Origin: Treponema sp.
GTDB taxonomy: Bacteria; Spirochaetota; Spirochaetia; Treponematales; Treponemataceae
Length of the DNA: 6,460 nucleotides
NCBI GenBank assembly: GCA_016297805.1
Contig: JAEDFX010000116.1
Coordinates: 1-6,460, forward strand
Direction of reading: 5' to 3'
Shown here: piece by piece, positions 4,761-6,460 of the stretch
How positions within the stretch are numbered: position 1 is the stretch's first letter
Layout of the letters: each line of letters opens with the position of its first letter
Position numbers and translations under genes: made by a program
Notes under the pieces: generated by a model
What the model was told of the DNA's origin: nothing
Databases searched by the model: none
The model's input: the letters and a program-made list of their open reading frames with translations, nothing else

Positions 4761-5354
4761 ATGGAAAATTGTAAAGAAAATGATTCATACCTTGCTTCGA
4801 CAGATTGTATTGACTATAACCATCCGTTAGTACAGGAAAAAGTTGTGGAGTTAAAAGAAAAGGCAGAATCTTCACTTGATTATATTAAGAAGGCTTATGA
4901 ATTTGTACGGGATGAAATCCCACATTCCTGGGATATCGAGGCAACGGTTGTATCTCGAAAGGCCAGCGATGTTCTCCGGAGAAAAACAGGGATTTGTTGG
5001 ACAAAATCATGTTTACTGGCAGCGCTTCTTAGGGCAAATGGTATTCCGTCTGGGATAAGCTATCAGCTACTTACAAGAGCTGATGAAGACGACAGTGAAG
5101 GCTATATTATTCATGCTTTGAATACTGTCTATATAGTCGAATTTGATAAATGGATTAGGCTTGATGCCAGAGGGAACAAGGAAAATGTTAATGCACAGTT
5201 TAGTTTGGATGAAGAGAAATTAGCTTTTCCTATTAGAGAAGAATTGGGTGAAATTGATTATAGAGACAACCATTCGGATTTGGATGCAAGGTTGGTTTTA
5301 ATATTACAGAACAGCTTTAATGTGCGAGAGATTACTACAGATTTTAGAATGTGA
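4761..5354 (+). CDS. Transglutaminase-like cysteine protease-fold protein
   Basis: This 197-aa protein has the transglutaminase-like core in the usual order. C79 lies in KTGICWTKSCLLAALLRANGIPSG (residues 75-98), H118 in GYIIHALNTVYI (114-125) and D135 in KWIRLDARGNK (130-140), giving a complete Cys-His-Asp triad. An upstream helix with ASDVLRRKTGIC matches the family's conserved lead-in to the catalytic cysteine. No signal peptide or membrane helix is seen, so it should be cytoplasmic. Bacterial members may act as proteases, amidases or cross-linkers, and the substrate here is unknown. The ATG at 4761 is preferred. The upstream in-frame extension from 4695 would overlap the flavodoxin fragment and encode an atypical hydrophobic leader. 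AAAGGGTG at 4742-4749 is the likely ribosome-binding site, at a long spacing. It lies in the same operon as its neighbours. Confidence 0.8.
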   Translation: MENCKENDSYLASTDCIDYNHPLVQEKVVELKEKAESSLDYIKKAYEFVRDEIPHSWDIEATVVSRKASDVLRRKTGICWTKSCLLAALLRANGIPSGISYQLLTRADEDDSEGYIIHALNTVYIVEFDKWIRLDARGNKENVNAQFSLDEEKLAFPIREELGEIDYRDNHSDLDARLVLILQNSFNVREITTDFRM

Positions 5355-5371
5355 TTTATGGAGTGATAAAC

Positions 5372-5554
5372 ATGAGCAAATATGAACCGCTTTGGAAATG
5401 GATAGCAGAAAATGGGCAAGAAAAATTTAAGCTTACATATGCTCAGGTAGAAGAAATCTTAGGGTTCCCGATTGACCATTCTTTTTTGAAATATAAGAAG
5501 GAATTTTTGTCTAACTTTTTGGGGTCAGATCAAAGCGATTATGCAGGCGTTTAA
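5372..5554 (+). pseudogene. Truncated small conserved protein (KYEPLWKWI...LTYAQVEEILG)
   Basis: The 60-residue frame begins MSKYEPLWKWIAENG, then FKLTYAQVEEILGFPIDHSFLKYKKEF. This resembles the N-terminal half of a small bacterial domain family (DUF7662-like, with the pattern YxPLWxxL...LTFxEIExILGxPLP), whose function is unknown to me. After about residue 45 the sequence (LSNFLGSDQSDYAGV) no longer looks like the family, and the expected C-terminal strand is missing. GGAG (5360-5363) lies eight bases before ATG 5372; the in-frame GTG at 5351 lies upstream of that site and was rejected. It starts 17 bp after the transglutaminase-like gene and is last in the operon. The loss of its 3' end coincides with an rlmD-like tail in another frame. 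It may still be expressed as a short protein. Confidence 0.5.
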
Positions 5555-5573
5555 GCATTTTGGAATTATATGA
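5523..5573 (+). pseudogene. Possible C-terminal tail of an extended RlmD-like ORF (mobile-element junction scar)
   Basis: In the frame offset from the preceding gene, 5523-5573 encodes GQIKAIMQAFKHFGII and a stop. This resembles the end (KxxAIxEALKxFGMI-stop) of the long C-terminal extension found in rlmD-like reading frames created where integrative elements enter the rlmD 3' end. It is only 16 codons, and the frame upstream of 5523 does not look coding. The call rests on recalled family resemblance and position and is tentative. Confidence 0.3.
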
Positions 5574-5619
5574 TTGTGGATAAGAAACAGTGTGTGTTAA
5601 TAATATAGTTTATTAGCGT

Positions 5620-5672
5620 AAAAGGGACATCCCAGACCTGTTAATTTTACTGGTTATGGGATGTTCTTTTTT
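5620..5672. terminator. Strong, probably bidirectional terminator at the end of the operon
   Basis: AAAAGGGACATCCCA (5620-5634) pairs along its whole 15 bp with 5657-5671, which reads TGGGATGTTC then Ts, with two G-U pairs. The loop is about 22 nt and contains a further ACC/GGT pairing. The A-run on one side and T-run on the other would allow termination in both directions. It closes the operon begun at 2063. Confidence 0.8.
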
Positions 5673-5741
5673 CAGTTACAGAAGTGTCAAAGGGATAAGG
5701 TAATAATACTAAAAAAATTAAGGCTGGTATGAATAATATCT

Positions 5742-5756
5742 ATCTTATCCTAAGAT
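5742..5756. other. Small hairpin in the intergenic stretch
   Basis: ATCTTA (5742-5747) and TAAGAT (5751-5756) form a 6-bp stem with a 3-nt loop. CTTATCC (5744-5750) could instead pair with GGATAAG (5693-5699). No gene was found in 5574-5881, and the function of the hairpin is unknown. Confidence 0.2.
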
Positions 5757-5788
5757 GATACGAATTGATTGATATTCGGAGGCTTTTT

Positions 5789-5816
5789 TTGATTTTTTGA
5801 AAATATTGTATATAAT
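5789..5816 (+). promoter_or_regulatory. Promoter of the WYL-domain regulator gene
   Basis: TTGATT (5789-5794) and a perfect TATAAT (5811-5816) are 16 bp apart within a T-rich stretch. The expected start point is near 5823, giving a leader of about 59 nt before ATG 5882. Confidence 0.6.
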
Positions 5817-5827
5817 TAAACAAACAT

Positions 5828-5841
5828 GACATACAGGTGTC
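5828..5841. promoter_or_regulatory. Candidate operator GACA-N6-TGTC at the WYL regulator's transcription start
   Basis: GACATACAGGTGTC has perfect 4-bp inverted arms spaced by six bases, 12 bp after the -10 box. TGACA/TGTCA-type dyads are a pattern seen upstream of YafY-like regulators. The position over the early transcribed region suggests autorepression. The short arms keep confidence moderate. Confidence 0.4.
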
Positions 5842-5881
5842 GTGTTGTGAATGTTAGAATAAATCAGGAAGTGAAAGCGAT

Positions 5882-6460
5882 ATGAAAATAGATAGACTAA
5901 TTGGGATTCTTTCTATTCTATTACAGAAAGAAAAGGTGACTGCCCCAGAATTGGCACAAGTGTTTGAAGTCTCAAAAAGAACAATTAATAGAGATATTGA
6001 TGATCTTTGCAGAGCTGGAATTCCGATTGTTACATCACAGGGTACCGGTGGTGGAATCAGCATAATGGATGGATACAGAATGGATAGGACGATTCTCTCA
6101 TCTAAAGATATGCAAATGATTATGGCCGGACTTCGAAGCTTGGATAGTGTGAGCGGCAGTCATTATTATAGTCAGCTTATGGAGAAAATCAAGGCTGGTT
6201 CCACAGAGTTTGTCAGTGGCTCAGAATCAATTCTTATTGACTTATCTTCCTGGAATAAGGATTCTATATCACCTAAAATCGAACTGATACAGGATGCAAT
6301 TGAACTGGGAAGAATATTGAAATTTGAATATTATGCACCAAAGGGAAACTCTGAAAGAGAGATTGAGCCATACTATCTGGTTTTCAAATGGTCAAGCTGG
6401 TATGTGTATGGATACTGTCTGCTTAGAAATGATTTCAGGCTGTTCAAGCTGAATCGCATG
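5882..6460 (+). CDS. WYL-domain transcriptional regulator, YafY/DeoR-like (partial, runs off the right edge)
   Basis: The 193 codons visible are the N-terminal part of a regulator usually about 300 aa long. Residues 1-60 form a winged helix-turn-helix (HTH_11): KVTAPELAQVFEVSKRTINRDID (18-40) with the recognition helix at SKRTINRDID, then a wing at GIPIVTSQGTGGGISI (46-61). Residues 130-193 begin the WYL domain, with EYYAPKGNSEREIEPYYLVFKWSSWYVYGYC (149-179) containing the W-Y-hydrophobic motif (W173-Y174-V175), followed by RLFKLNR (186-192). WYL domains sense ligands such as small molecules or nucleic acids. The ATG at 5882 follows a purine-rich AGGAAGTGA (5866-5874). The gene has its own promoter and a candidate operator, separated from the upstream operon by a strong terminator. 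Confidence 0.9.
   Translation, partial: MKIDRLIGILSILLQKEKVTAPELAQVFEVSKRTINRDIDDLCRAGIPIVTSQGTGGGISIMDGYRMDRTILSSKDMQMIMAGLRSLDSVSGSHYYSQLMEKIKAGSTEFVSGSESILIDLSSWNKDSISPKIELIQDAIELGRILKFEYYAPKGNSEREIEPYYLVFKWSSWYVYGYCLLRNDFRLFKLNRM

Noticed and set aside
5854..6063. Minus-strand open frame at the WYL regulator start
   Set aside because: It is fully antisense to the helix-turn-helix region, which has clear family motifs on the + strand.
1..6460. CRISPR array, tRNA or rRNA genes, insertion sequence or transposase
   Set aside because: No regularly spaced repeats, cloverleaf-like segment, rRNA signature or transposase motif was found on reading the window. Mobile-element evidence is limited to the possible junction scars.

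Overview
The base composition is AT-rich. Ribosome-binding sites are strong (AGGAGG-like) and the protein families and compact directional layout fit a low-GC Gram-positive anaerobe, most likely a gut Clostridia/Lachnospiraceae member. This is inferred from family resemblance, because no phylogenetic marker is present in full. Every convincing gene is on the + strand. The window reads as an accessory region that has been assembled and partly eroded, with broken gene ends at both edges.

Positions 1-175 hold what looks like the last ~38 codons of the 23S rRNA uracil methyltransferase gene rlmD (rumA). They are open only from about the HVETV motif, which is a known integration hotspot for conjugative elements, and the body of the gene is missing. 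Positions 176-515 are non-coding and hold two strong hairpins, a perfect inverted repeat and the promoter of a TetR-family regulator.

Module 1 (516-2015) is a TetR regulator, a three-helix small membrane protein and a GyrI/AraC-type effector-binding protein. Two near-identical 16-bp palindromes, one in the regulator's own promoter and one just ahead of the membrane-protein gene, suggest that TetR controls both itself and the following gene pair.

Module 2 starts from a promoter at 2063-2091 and probably runs as an operon to a strong terminator at 5620-5672. It holds a cysteine-motif flavoprotein, an overlapping flavodoxin-fold partner, a SAM methyltransferase, a GNAT acetyltransferase, a truncated flavodoxin gene, a transglutaminase-like protein and a truncated small protein. 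Directly after the last of these is a 16-codon tail that resembles the extended C-terminus of mobile-element-linked RlmD proteins, which hints at a second junction scar.

After the terminator, 5673-5881 carries the promoter and a likely operator of a WYL-domain (YafY/DeoR-like) regulator that runs off the right edge.

No complete new defence or biosynthetic system can be demonstrated. The best-supported observations are the paired TetR operators, the complementary flavoprotein pair, the truncated genes and the possible rlmD-associated integration scars.
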